Assembly: GCA_013397795.1 (NCBI GenBank)
Contig: VZTJ01004401.1
Span: 1-64,000, forward strand
Reading direction: 5' to 3'
Origin: Orthonyx spaldingii
Taxonomy: Eukaryota > Chordata > Aves > Passeriformes > Orthonychidae
DNA: 64,000 nt
Position numbers and translations under genes: made by a program. Positions 24,308-35,434 of the stretch are shown here, one piece after another. Under the pieces are notes generated by a model that saw nothing but the letters and a program-made list of their open reading frames with translations, had not been told where the DNA came from and searched no databases. Numbering within the stretch: position 1 is the stretch's first letter; each line of letters starts with the position of its first letter.

Positions 24308-24938
24308 CTGTAATAGGAAGCAACTGGGGATATGAAAGCATTTCTGTAGTCTTGGTTTGAAAAATTTGTCATAAAGTCAGAAATCTTATAAAACTGTAAA
24401 AGACATTCTCTGTACTTGTTTCACCCAGTCATTTGATTGGTTATCATTTTCTGTATGCCACAGGGAGTCTCAAAAAGGAGAATTTATTTGCTCTGAAACA
24501 AAATCAGACACTGCTTATAAAAGTGAGAAAATAGACGATTCACATTTTACACTTCTGCATTCTATGCCCTTGTCTTTAGATTGTGTGTATTTATAAAGTA
24601 TGTTATCCTTTAGGATAGCCCAATGTTTTCTTGTAGAAGATTTTATTTAGTTTCTCAGTTTTAAAGTATTTATTTGGAATTTTTTCACAGAACTTGCTAC
24701 TGTTCTTGACTTTCATGGCAGTTTAAAAAAAAGGTTTCAGTCATGTCCAATAAAGAAGTTACAAGAAACATGGGCTTGCTCACATTGAAACAATTTATTG
24801 CTAATTTCATAGAGAAAAGTTGCTATCTTTACACTGAAAAGATTTAATCTGATGGAGAAACCATCCACCAGTTTATTTGTGGGCAGAAATTTTCTTTGAG
24901 ATATGATAGGTAAACATCTAGACCTTTCCTTCAGATAC

Positions 24939-25059
24939 TAAGCAAATTTGATTCATAAATATATGCCTGCATAAAAGCCAGTTTCTTTTCAGAGATGAAA
25001 TTCTCGTAAGATTGCGTCTCCTGAGCCTGCTTTGTCCTGTCATGTAAATCACCCACACA
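24939..25059 (-). CDS. Candidate internal exon, unidentified minus-strand gene
   Basis: On the minus strand, GTTGTTCTCTATCTACAAAG (acceptor-like) leads into a 121-base open segment reading CVGDLHDRTKQAQETQSYEN then FISEKKLAFMQAYIYESNLL, followed by a GTATCT donor-like site. Entry is phase 0. Exit leaves one base, which with the AG of 24307-24306 makes a lysine codon and continues in frame. The charged, Gln/Glu-rich composition is protein-like. A longer open frame on the same strand (24918-25193, with a good acceptor at GTTATTTCAG) is a rival interpretation, so the assignment is uncertain. Confidence 0.25.
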
Positions 25060-25193
25060 CTTTGTAGATAGAGAACAACTAGCATGCTACAGGATTGTGA
25101 CAGTATCATGGCACACTTAATCTTTCCTCCTAGATTTATTCCCACAGACATTGCTGTGGTAGCAGCTGAAATAACAAAAAGCCTAAATTTCAA

Positions 25194-26099
25194 CTACTTT
25201 CAGACTTATATCCAACATTAGCATAAAGGAGAAGTGACAGCACAATGCAAAAATTAAGGATAAGCTTAAGAAAAAGTAAGAGATGCAGGGGTATTCCTGT
25301 GTGGTGGTGCATTTCCACATGGTCTTATAGAGATTGTCTTACTGGGTTCCAGAAATTGTCAATTTATATATTTCTTGGGCTGCTTTGATCGTTTGACATA
25401 TACTAGCTTCATAGCCCATGTGATTGACATTTTTCGAGTGGCATTAAGTGGATGAAAATACCACTTTATTGAAGACATTTTAAAACAGATATTTGGCTTA
25501 ATTAGTGTTTTAGAGAATAAATATTCTATAGCTACCAATCTGTTGATATCCTTTAATCTCTGTCATTTTTGGATGACTGGTTGGTGATTGACTTTTGCAA
25601 GAAGGGAGAGGGAAAAATAAATTTATTTCTCTGTTTGGAAAAAATCTTAAAAAAAATAAAAATAGAGATGATTTTGAGAGAGAATATTCTCTGCAGAGCC
25701 TGCAGTATTGACAGTTTCCTTCAATGTGATGCTAGATAGATTTTTACTTTTCAAGGCCACTCCTGCATTTCTTTTTTTACAAGATCTATGTGATTGAGTT
25801 AAAAAGTTTTAATTTGATTGAAAGTGGATGTAATAAAATTTTTGTCAAGATCTTGACTGCTTGTATTTGATCTCATCCCATTCATTCATGCCTTCATTCA
25901 TATGGGTGTACTGTCTGCACCAACTTTTTGACATCCAGATCTATTTCTTTTCATTTCTCCAGCAATTGCATCATAAAATATCATTCAAGTCCAACAACTG
26001 CACAGGATAAAATCCTCTTTTAGCAATATTAATTATTATTTCATTAACAGCCATAATTTCAGTATGGGGAATAATTTAAATTTACTTTACCTTATATAT
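25194..26099. other. No recognisable feature
   Basis: AT-rich sequence between a candidate exon and CR1. Confidence 0.5.
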
Positions 26100-27957
26100 C
26101 ACAGAAACATAGAATCATAGAAAGTTAAAGGGTTGGAATAGGCATTAAAGATCTCCTAGACCAAATTTCCCCTTCCATAGGCAGGGGTCTCACAGGACCA
26201 GGTTGCTCAGAGCTCCATCCAACCTGTGTTTGAACTACCAAGGATGGGGCATACATAACTTATCCGGACACCCTGTTCCAGTGAATCACAACCCTCATAG
26301 TAAAGAATTTCTCCCTGATATTTAATCTAAACCTACTCTCTTTCAGTTTTTACCCATTCCCCCTTGTCCTGTCACTACAATTCTTGATGAGTGAGGTCTC
26401 CACACAACCTTCTCTTCTTCATGCTGAACAACCTTCTCTTCTCTCAGCCTGTCTTCATAGGGGAAGAGCTGCAGTCCTTTTATGAACTTCATGGCCTCCT
26501 CTGGACTTTCTCCAACAGTTCTATGGCCTTCTTAGGTTGGAGACCCCAGAGCTGGATGCAGCATTGCAAGTGGGGTCTCACCAGAGCAGAGCAGAGGAGT
26601 AGAATCCCCTCCCTAGCCCTGCTGCCCACACTGCTTTGGATGAAGCCCAGGACACAGTTGGCTTTCTGGGCTGTGAGTGCACACTGCTGAGTCATGTTGA
26701 GTTTTTCATCAACCATCACCCCCAAGTCCTTCTCCACAGGGCTGCTCTCAACCACTTCTCCTCCCAACCCGTAAGTGTGTCTGGGATTGTCATGATCCAG
26801 GTGTAGAACCTTGTGCTTCTTGTTGAACATCATGAGGTTTGCATGAGCCCACCTCTCAAGCCTGTCCAGGTCTTCTGGATACCATCCCTTCCCTCCAGCA
26901 TGCGGGCTGCACCACACAGGCTGTTGTCAGTGAACGTGCTGAGTGTGCACTCAGTCCCACTGTCCACGTCACCTACAAAGACCAGTATCAGCCCTGGTAC
27001 TGACCCCTGAGGGACACCACTGGTCACTGCTCTCCCCTTGGGCAGTGAGCTGTTGACCACAACTCTGAGTGCAGCCATTCAGCCAGTTCTTTATCCACTG
27101 AGTCATCCATCCATTAAATTCATGTCTCTCCCATTTAGAGACAAAGATGTCTTGCAAGACAGTGTCAAACTTTGCATAAGTCCAGGTGGACAATATCAAC
27201 TGCTCTGCTCCTATCCACCAGTGCTGTAGTCCTGTCATAGAAAGTCACCAAATTTGTCAGGGTGAGTTCCGCTTTGTAAAACCATGTTGTCTGTTACCAA
27301 TCACCTCTTTGTTTTCCATGTGCCTTAGCATAGTTTCTGGGAGAATTTACTCTGTCGTCTTTTGTGGCACAGATGTGAGACTGACTGGTCTGTAGTTACC
27401 CAGGTCTTTCACTTTCTCCTTTGTTAAAATGGAGGTTACATTTTACTTTTGCCAGTCATCTAGGTCTTCACCTGACTGCCATGTTTTTTCAAAAATGAGC
27501 GATAGTGACTTAACAACTTCATCTGCTGGCTACCTCAGGATCTGCTGATGAATCTCCTGAGCCTTGTGTACACTCAGGTTCCTTAGATGGTCATGAACCT
27601 AATCTTTTCCTACAGCAGACTCAGGGTCTTCATTCTCCCCATGTCTTTCTCGACTTGGGTGGCATGGCTGGAGCACTTGCCATTGAGAAATGAAGCATAG
27701 AAGTCATTGAGAACCTCAGCCTTCTCTCTGTCCAGGGTAGCCAGGTCTCCCATTTTCTTGAAGGGAGGACCCACATTATCCCAAGTCTTTATTTTGCTTA
27801 CAACATATCTATAGAAGTCCTTCCTATTACCCTTGATATCCATAGCCAGACTCAGTTCTAAGTGAGCCTTGACTTCCCTAGCTTTGTCATTTCCTATTGG
27901 TTTTGGCTTCACAGTCAGGATTTCTGCTATGTTATTCACATCAGAACAATGAATCAA
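26100..27957 (-). mobile_element. CR1 LINE, minus strand, about 1.86 kb, 5'-truncated
   Basis: The right-to-left order is the pre-polymerase spacer (27957-27610), the reverse-transcriptase core (27238-26489) and the 3' UTR, ending in the reverse complement of the CR1 terminus (ACATAGAATCATAG near 26107-26120). The 5' truncation lies in the spacer before the polymerase, so no endonuclease or ORF1 is present. The coding parts occupy several frames. Confidence 0.92.
26489..27957 (-). pseudogene. CR1 reverse-transcriptase remnant with mutated active site
   Basis: Segments in order on the minus strand: a spacer with KAREVKAHLELSLAMDIKGN and REKAEVLNDFYASFLNGK; the FDTVLQDIFVSKWERHEFNG palm start; SGVPQGSVPGLI; the position of the polymerase F-A-D-D box, which here reads FTDNSLCG (about 26940-26917); DLDRLERWAHANLMMFNKKH; and the C-terminal VRPHLQCCIQLWG region. 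In reverse transcriptases the paired aspartates of this box bind the catalytic metals, and here the second is asparagine. With at least three frame changes, this copy cannot encode an active enzyme. Confidence 0.9.
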
Positions 27958-30064
27958 TATGTGAATATCTGTAAGCTTATTTTAAAATACACTTTTATAG
28001 TTTATATCATTTCTGAAAACTAATATTTATTTTCAATACTTGTTTAGGGAATGTTGATGTTCCTGCACAAAATTTCTATGTAACAAATACCATTATTTCA
28101 AAGCCTTCAGGGAACTGAGCAAGTGACAGCATCAGGACAGCAGTGCAAGAGGATATCTTGTCTTTCAAGCATGTTTGACAACTGAAAGCATAAAACTGAG
28201 TTGCATTCACATGGAGTGGTTTTCACTAGTTTGAAAATAAAGAATGCTTCAGTTTTGTATTAAAAAAAAAAAAGACAGCAAACCTTAAACAACATATATT
28301 TTCTTAGAATATATAAGCTTTTTCCTTTCTGATGGCCAGTGACTATAGGATTTACCTAAGAAGTCTAGATTCAACTCTCATTCTGTATGAGGAAAAGTGA
28401 ATTCCCATTTCATTTTAGCCACATAACAACTCAACACCATAGTGTAGAAAGTTATGCCCTGAGGCTTTTGAACCTATGTCTGCTTAAAGTCCTTTTGGTA
28501 CATTTAATATGAGCTAGACAAGAGAAATAAAATAAAATATCAACATTTTACAATAATCATTACCGCATAAAAAGCTGGTTTTCAAGAACAAATTTTCCCA
28601 AAATTTTAATAATTTAAATTATATTGCTTAAATATTAATTGGACAGGAGACTGAAGTGTAGGTCTCATTTGTCCAGGTAAATGTCCAAAGATGTAGACTC
28701 AAAAAACTGTTTTTCTGTCTCTCTCACAAGTCAGGAAATATTCAAATCTATCTTTTAAGGTACGGTATCATCAATTTTGGCTAAAATCCTCATTAGAATG
28801 TTTTATTTTCCTTTGGTTCTCAGTTCCTAATTGCTGGACCATCTGAGTTCATATTGTGATTCCTATTCTGTGCACTTGTATGCAGATTCTGAGCAGGAAA
28901 ACAGTGAAATAAATGTGCAGATTAGGCATTCAGTGTTCCCTTTGATTATTGTGGAACTTTGTTCAGTTTTGAAGTTATGTAACATATAAAGCCAAAGCCA
29001 ATGCTCAGCTGGGCATGTGGAATAGAATAGCCTGATGTCAGCATTTAAACCTCTTATTTAATTTTTCAAAGATTTCAGTATACCAAAACATCACTGATTT
29101 TATAAGTCCTATGTGACATTTGTGGCTCAGTGTAGATAAAGGGACAAAAAAAACAGGAATCCAAGGAAAATAAAAATTAAAGATTATTTTCAGTCACGTA
29201 CTACCTCATATCTCTGCTTTCCATAATAGCCAGTTTTCTAATGTTAAAATTTTAATGGTTACCAACAAAGGAGTATGGGTATTTTTTCTTTCTATCTTCT
29301 CTTTTTTTCCCCAGTAGTATTTTACTCATTTGCCGGATATGCTGTCCATACTAGCTAGTTCCCTAGGCAATTTAGAAGCCTTTTACTACATCTTTGTTCA
29401 TTTACTTTTCCTTTTCCTATGGACATATCACCCTCCACCACAATTTATAAAGATTGCAAAATATATTTGCTGACTTTTACTGCATATGTTCCATGACTGC
29501 TTTGATTCTGACTTTTCAGTTTTATCTACTTTTTGCCCAGTACCATATTGTAAATATATTTTCATGGGAAGCAGGGGACTTTTTTTCTCTATTGTTGATT
29601 TCTGCACTACCAGTGTTATCTCTTCAGGTGGTTGCAGGTATAGATAGAAGAAGGCAGTGGCAATCTTCCAACCAGCTTGATGTGTAAGCTTGCCTCTACT
29701 GATGGTTTTATCTCATCTATGTGGAGTCAAACCGTGTCACATAATTAGTTCTTTGTGTACTTACTCCCCTGTGGCAGAATAAATAAACACTGTTCATTGC
29801 CTGCCTCTGTGCTTCAGAGTTCTTAGGACAGTTTTCTTGGAAAACTGGCAAACAAAAGATTGTGTTTTATTTGTTTACTTTAAAATAATAAACAGCTTGA
29901 TTTTTGCTAGCTTGATTTCTAGTAAAACCACTCTTTCATTATTTTTCTTCTTGCACTGATGAAACAACGCTCAGTGTCAGCTAGTTTTCTAGTGTTCACT
30001 GACAGTCATTTAAAGGAAAATTCTGAGATCAGGGAGGCTAGAGGCACACCAAATGCTGTGTCAC
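27958..30064. other. No recognisable gene
   Basis: AT-rich. Around 29760-29830 a GGCAGAATAAATAAACAC poly(A)-like block followed by a C/T-rich segment could be the end of an old LTR, but no termini are visible. Confidence 0.45.
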
Positions 30065-30206
30065 TTCCAGGTAAGGTTTTTCAGAGGCATTGGTATGCTC
30101 CCCTGAGATGACATCTAAAGCCAACCAACAAGCACCCTTGACTGTTAAAGTCAGAAGAGCAAACTGGCTTGATGAAGATAAGATTATAGTGTCTCTCATG
30201 TGAAAC
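30065..30206 (-). CDS. Candidate internal exon (weak), unidentified minus-strand gene
   Basis: A strong minus-strand acceptor (TTTGGTTCTTCTCTTTTAG) precedes a segment open in the frame FHMRDTIILSSSSQFALLTL then TVKGACWLALDVISGEHTNA. The only phase-fitting donor is a weak GTGACA at 30064-30059. Entry needs two bases from the previous exon, matching the AG left by 37071-37203, and exit is phase 0, matching entry at 25059. A second frame is also open for 42 codons, so this is the least certain link of the series. Confidence 0.18.
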
Positions 30207-33200
30207 CTAAAAGAGAAGAACCAAATTAAATAAAGTATAATCCTGCACAGAGGATTTTAAAGTTGATTTAAGGGCATGCTATCACTTTCAGTATGTTTAA
30301 TACTCATGCACACACAGTGTCAATTCCATTCAAAGCAACCTTTATCACAATGCACTAGTTAATTTTTGTCTTCATGGTACAGTAATTATGCTGACATACT
30401 GCAAAAAAATTATTCACTACACACGTCTGAAAATGCCACATTGCACAGATTTAGATTTCTTCCTTTCACTGGTATGATCTCAAGATACTCATTTGATGAT
30501 GATAGCTAAATGAGGAACTGTAACTTTATTTTCACATCCCAAGCAATATAGCTTGCAATTTTGTACTCTGCTGTCTACCATTACTCAGAAAATTGGATGA
30601 TAATCCTTTTTTATTGAATGTAGTTTTTGCTGCATTTGGACAGATACTATAGCTACACAATTCAAGACAAGATATTTTCTTAATTTTTGCTGAAGAAAAC
30701 AGGACCGCTACTAAAAGTGTTGCCTGTATATGCTGGTAAGAATTTAAACTCTTTTTCTTGCTGCAGCAGCCAAAGAGGGTAAAGGCTATAAAATAAAAGT
30801 ACTGCTGCTAGATGAGAATATCCTAGAACTCTTGTTCATTTATACTTTTATTAAAATTGTTTACAGAAATAAGTGGTTTAAATAATGTATTTACTCTCAG
30901 AAAACAAAGAACTACAGGAATTGCATTTAAATTGTTTAAAAATATTGTTTCAAGTGTGTGAAATGAGAAAAATTACTCTATGTACTTTACATGAGAAAAG
31001 GAATTAATTATATTTACAGTAATACAAAATTGAAAAAGAAAATTAAGTTTTTGGAAATGTCAAAAAATAGGTGTTTTACTCTTGAGCTCATTGTTCTGTT
31101 ATCTTTCCCTTTATCTTAACTTTAAAAAAAAAATTTATACTTATGCAAAATTTGAGACAAGTTAAGTCTGACACACCATTTCTGCCCTAATCTAACTGAC
31201 AAATATTTTATCACCTTAGCGACATTGATAATCAGGGTTTACTCTTCTGTCTCTAAGATAATATCCTGAACTTTTGATGTCAAAGGTCTATCAAGAAGAG
31301 AAGATCCTAGAACAAACTCATTTTCTATTATAATCCCAATCATATTCAATCTTTAACTTATACAACCTAAATGAATCAGAAAGCAAACAGTAAGCAGATG
31401 TATCAATAAATAAAGAATCCTGGTGAGAAAAAGCAATTTCTCTATCTTTGGACTTCTGTCTTTTCTGTCCAGCTGAACTGGTTTGCTTCATGTGAGGGTA
31501 GAAATAAACACTGAATTTTCTCTAGGAAAGAAGTAGCATTTTGGTGATTCCAATTGCTGATTCTGTTCCTTCTGTTTTCCAGCTATATCACATGGTTCCC
31601 TGACTTTACGTAGCTTTTAAACAAAAGCAGATGTGAGAAATCGTACAAAGATCCAAGGTTTACCCATTTCTACAAATCTACTTTCCACGTGTCCCCATCT
31701 GACCGTTAGCGCGTAACTGCAGTTTCAATCCTTAGCACAATGGGTTTCTTAGGCAGATAAGGTCGGAGTTAGTGCTGCCACATTTGAGAAAGGGCATATG
31801 ATTCCTTCTAATTCTTTCATCAAAGTTTATCTCTGCTAAGCACAGCAATACAACCTTTTTTCCCCATGGGTACTGTTAACAGGCTTGTTAATTAGTCATC
31901 AATAGCTGTCAAATTGTTAAACAAGCAGCAAACACCCAATGGTACCAGTAGTAAGCTATGGAATTGCTGATGAGCCCCTGGCTTCAGTAACTTGTTATTT
32001 GAAATTTAGAACATGTTCTACTCCACTGAAGTCCTGTGGCAGAGTTTCTGTTCCCTGACTGTATAATCAGGTGATTAGTGGTGGAGAAGTCCTGACTGAA
32101 GCATTCTACAGTGAATATTCTGCTGTGCTAAAAGACAGAAAATGTTTGCATTTCAACACAGACCCAAGGTCATCAGTCACTCTGGTAACACAAATCACTC
32201 TATGGATGAAGTGAATGACTTGACTTTAAAATCTGCTGGGGAAAGGAAGGAAGCAATGTTTTGCCCAATTTTACTTTTTTTTTTCTCCTAAGCCACTTTA
32301 GAAATGCAGCAGGAAACTGCTTGTTACTTATTGATGCTGAAAGAGAAGAACGAGCCTGCCAAATGGCAGACTGATGATATAAACTTCTGGCAAACTTTTG
32401 CCTCTTTTGAAAGTATGTTTCCAAGTAAAATACAAATCCTCACCTACCGCTGCAGCAGCCATTATGTGAACTACAGTAGAGAGATAAAGCTGAACCTTTA
32501 CAAGCTTGGAGCCTGAGCATTTCCTCAGACACCCTCATGTATTAAAAGAAAACACATCACACTGTACAAGTGTGGAGTTATGATTAACTCTTGTGGTGAA
32601 ATGCTTGGCAATGCCTGCAAGAAGGATGGTGTGTCATGCTAAGTTGTGCTACAGTTGAGCTTGAAAGCCATTGATAGCACTTTCTTTCTGTTCAAACAGT
32701 GTAAAAAAATCACAGTGTTCAATAACCATCTCAGCTCTCACTCCTGGTGACATGATTTACTGCTGAATCCTTCAGCTTTCCTGGTAAGGCCTAAGTCTTC
32801 CACAGAGGACACACAATCCACTCAAATGATTTGCTATTTGAGTGGATTGGTTTCGCTAAGCACAATAGGTTTCATGCATCTGGGCCCTAACCTAAAAACC
32901 ACTGAGCCAGTGGGAATCGTTCCACTGATTGCAGCAGGCTTTTTGTCAACTGCCTGATGAAATCTTGATATGAAATGTATCTGTCTACATTGCTGATTTT
33001 TAAATTGGGGTTTTTGAGGGAAGGGGAAGTATTAATAGCTTGCCATGTTCTTGTGGCTTAAGACTGTGCTAAAAATGTCTTCTCACACAGTCGTTTTATA
33101 AAGATTTCATTAAAAAAGACCTGCAATTATTTTTGGTGAAGTGTTGTATGTCTGGCAAGTTTTATAGACTCCAGCTAGACAAAAAACCAGAAAAGAATAG

Positions 33201-33302
33201 TAATGTCTGTATACATCTTTTCAGTATAATGTAGTTCATGACATCTGGGATTTTGCTGTCTGTCAGTCTCACAGATCCTTTTAATAGCTGGAAAAAGAAA
33301 TA
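30207..33302. other. No recognisable gene
   Basis: AT-rich. Contains a perfect 14-bp inverted repeat at 32814-32849. The 70-codon plus frame at 32304-32516 has no domain or clear splice context. Confidence 0.5.
32814..32849. repeat. Perfect 14-bp inverted repeat with 8-base loop
   Basis: CAATCCACTCAAAT (32814-32827) and ATTTGAGTGGATTG (32836-32849) are exact reverse complements around GATTTGCT. The hairpin is not part of any repeat recognised here. Confidence 0.9.
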
Positions 33303-33960
33303 TTATGGCTGCAGACTGCACACACACACACAAGAAAGCATCTGGTGACTTTCTAGCACAGAAGCATCTACATGAGGTACCTTCAGAGTCATGTTTTCTA
33401 CACATGAGGTGATGTCCTGCCACAATGTAGCAGCCCAGATGTGTTTACCCCTGCATTGCCAATTGGTCTTCTTCCACTGCTGCAGCCACCCCCATATGGT
33501 ATTAGCCACCATCCAGGAATTAATATAGAGTATGGGCCACTTTTCTTGTTCAGCAATCTCTATGGCTATTTGGATGGCTTTCTGCAAATTGGCTTGACTC
33601 ATCTTTCCCTTCAGCAGCCTCAATGACTCATTGTGTCACACAGCAGCTTTTCACCTCCAATGGTTTCCTATTACACAGCAGGATTCATCAGTAAACAGAG
33701 CATAGCCTCTTGCTTTTTCTGGTAACTCATTATATGATCGTTCTTCTTGTGCATGTCACCTTCTTAGACAATGCTCAAAATCTCTGGCTTCTGGGCAGTC
33801 TGTAATCTCTTCTACAATTCCTGACAAATTGAGTTTTCCCATTTGGGCTCATTGTGCAATTAATACTACCCACTTGCACCATGTAAAGCTGCTTGTGTGA
33901 TGTGTTGAGGGGATGTTTCCTGTTTGATTTGCCTTGTTCCTTTCAATTTCTTTGTTGGAG
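33303..33960 (-). pseudogene. Endogenous retrovirus pol remnant, RNase H domain
   Basis: RNase H removes the RNA strand of the hybrid during reverse transcription. On the minus strand, YALFTDES at 33704-33682 marks the first strand and first catalytic aspartate of the domain. After frame changes and stops, an open stretch from 33623 contains LYINSWMV (33530-33507) and IWGWLQQWKKTNW, typical of ERVL-type RNase H. In the LYINSWMV segment the residue that is normally a catalytic aspartate is asparagine. The similarity stops near PHVDAS, shortly before a (CA)7 tract, where the remnant is truncated. It is not functional. Confidence 0.82.
33319..33332. repeat. (CA)7 dinucleotide tract
   Basis: Seven CA units at the point where the retroviral similarity ends. 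Confidence 0.9.
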
Positions 33961-33970
33961 GACTGCCTCT

Positions 33971-34058
33971 TAATCTAACCTCTCCTTTGCTACTGTTATT
34001 TCCTCTCCTTCCTTTAATCTAACCTCTGCTTTGCTACTGTTATTTCCTCTCCTTCTTC
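33971..34058. repeat. 44-bp tandem duplication
   Basis: Two adjacent 44-bp units start at TAATCTAACCTCT (33971) and again at 34015. The units differ by one C/G substitution at the 14th base plus end variation. They lie in the retroviral remnant between the gag-like and RNase H pieces. Confidence 0.88.
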
Positions 34059-34097
34059 CTTTTTTTCTTCCTCTTCCTCTTCTTCTTCCTCCCTTAT
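34059..34097. repeat. CT-rich low-complexity tract
   Basis: TTCTTCC-type pyrimidine run. On the minus strand it reads as an acidic (GAA/GAG) stretch continuing the gag-like remnant. Confidence 0.8.
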
Positions 34098-34099
34098 TA

Positions 34100-34480
34100 A
34101 TCAGTGGTATGGGACTGTAACTTGCCTTGTGCATTCTTTTGTTTTCATGACTGGGACAATTACTGTAGTTGTGGTTTGTGTCCCTGCCTCAGCCATAGTG
34201 TCCTCAAATGCATTTTGGGTTCCTGCCTCAACTACAGCCCTCTGAGAGTACTGATCAGTGGCTTGGCAGGCACGGGCCAGGCCCCAATACAGGGTGAGAA
34301 ATTGGTGGCTTTCATGGGGGTCAACAGGGTACCCTTCTATCAGTCGAAGCAGTTTGTTTGGGTGTTTACCTGTTCAGGTGTAAAGTCCCAGGAACAGGAA
34401 GGTGATAATTGCCCTAGGAACCTGCCCACCCCCCGCCATCCAGGAACTCAATGCCTCAGGGCAGATTTCAATGGCTTCTT
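34100..34480 (-). pseudogene. ERVL-like gag remnant
   Basis: The minus strand contains WGLARACQATDQYSQRAVVE followed by repeated AEAGTQ-type phrases and then an acidic run, resembling the C-terminal part of ERVL-type gag known from bird genomes. The identification is from recalled family style and from its position between LTR and pol, not from an alignment. The 161-codon open frame on the plus strand (34104-34589) is a shadow of this region. Confidence 0.55.
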
Positions 34481-34852
34481 GCCTAAAGTTTATTTTCTCT
34501 TACACCAGGATGACGACAGATTCCATGAATTCCATAGCATACCAACAGTATTAGTTCATATTTTCAATAGTATTAAACAACTTAAATAAGGATGAGCAAT
34601 GACCACGGGAGTCTGCAATATAAAATCATTAACATCCACCTTGAGCACGGAGAATTAGGTGTATTCACTCATCATCATTTTTGTTAACATATTCCCAAAC
34701 TCAGCAAAATAAACTGATAAGCAATGCAGCTGACAAATGCTGCATGCCACACAGAAACTTGCTACTTGATAACTACTATTTACCCTTTACTATAGCATGC
34801 AATATATATATAACTGCCTTTATCTCACTCCACATTGTGTGCCAAAAAGAAC

Positions 34853-35434
34853 TGTAGTGGTTTGACCTTGGCTGGGTGCCCAGTCTGGTGCCACTAAGTT
34901 GCTCTATCACTCCACTTCCCAGTGGGACAGGGAAGAGAATAAGATGAAAAACAACCTGTAGTTGAGATAAGACCGTTTGCTAAAGCAGAAAAAAAAAGAC
35001 AAGCAAAAGTTTGCATGCACATAAACAAAGGGAAAGGTTAGTCTCTACTTCTCATCAGCAAGCAGTGTTCAGACACTTCCCAGGAGACAAGGCTTCAGCA
35101 CACATAGTGGTTGCTCCAAAAAGCAAACATTTTCAAATAATGAATGCCCCCCATTCCTCCTCTCTCCCTTAGCTTTTTAATCTGAGCTGATGTAATATGG
35201 TATGGAATATCACTTGGTTCAGTTTGGATCAGCTGGCCTGGCTGTGTTCCTTCTACTTGTCCACTCCCAGCCCCTTGATGGGGGCAGGGGGGCAGAATGT
35301 TCAATGGACAGTGCTGCTCAGCAGTAGCCAAAACCCTGGTGTGTTATCAACATCCTCCCAGCTACCAATGCAAAGCACAACACCGTGAGGGCTGCTAAGG
35401 AAAAATTAACTCTCTCTCAGTCAGACCCAATACA
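34853..35434 (-). mobile_element. ERVL-like LTR, 5' LTR of the minus-strand provirus
   Basis: On the minus strand it begins TGTATTGGGTCTGAC, contains GATGTTGATAACACACCAGG and CCAAGTGATATTCCATACCA, and ends CAAACCACTACA at 34853, giving TG...CA termini and 582 bp. These blocks are those of a well-known avian ERVL-type LTR. The LTR at 39862-40250 shares its first block (GAGTTAATTTTT versus GGGTTAATTTTTG). No matching target duplication is seen (AAGAAC left, AGCAGT right), as expected if the other end of the provirus lies elsewhere or was deleted. Confidence 0.82.

Larger units (their letters stand above)
33303..35434 (-). mobile_element. ERVL-like provirus remnant, minus strand
   Basis: Reading the minus strand downward from 35434, there is an LTR (35434-34853), leader-like sequence, a gag-like remnant (about 34480-34100), and a pol remnant covering the RNase H domain (about 33960-33303). 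The order LTR-gag-pol with one orientation indicates one provirus. Most of gag and pol is missing between the pieces, and no second LTR is seen below 33303. It is defective throughout. Confidence 0.75.

Noticed and set aside
34104..34589. 161-codon plus-strand open frame, the longest in the window
   Set aside because: It is antisense to the gag-like remnant of the minus-strand provirus and shows no domain.
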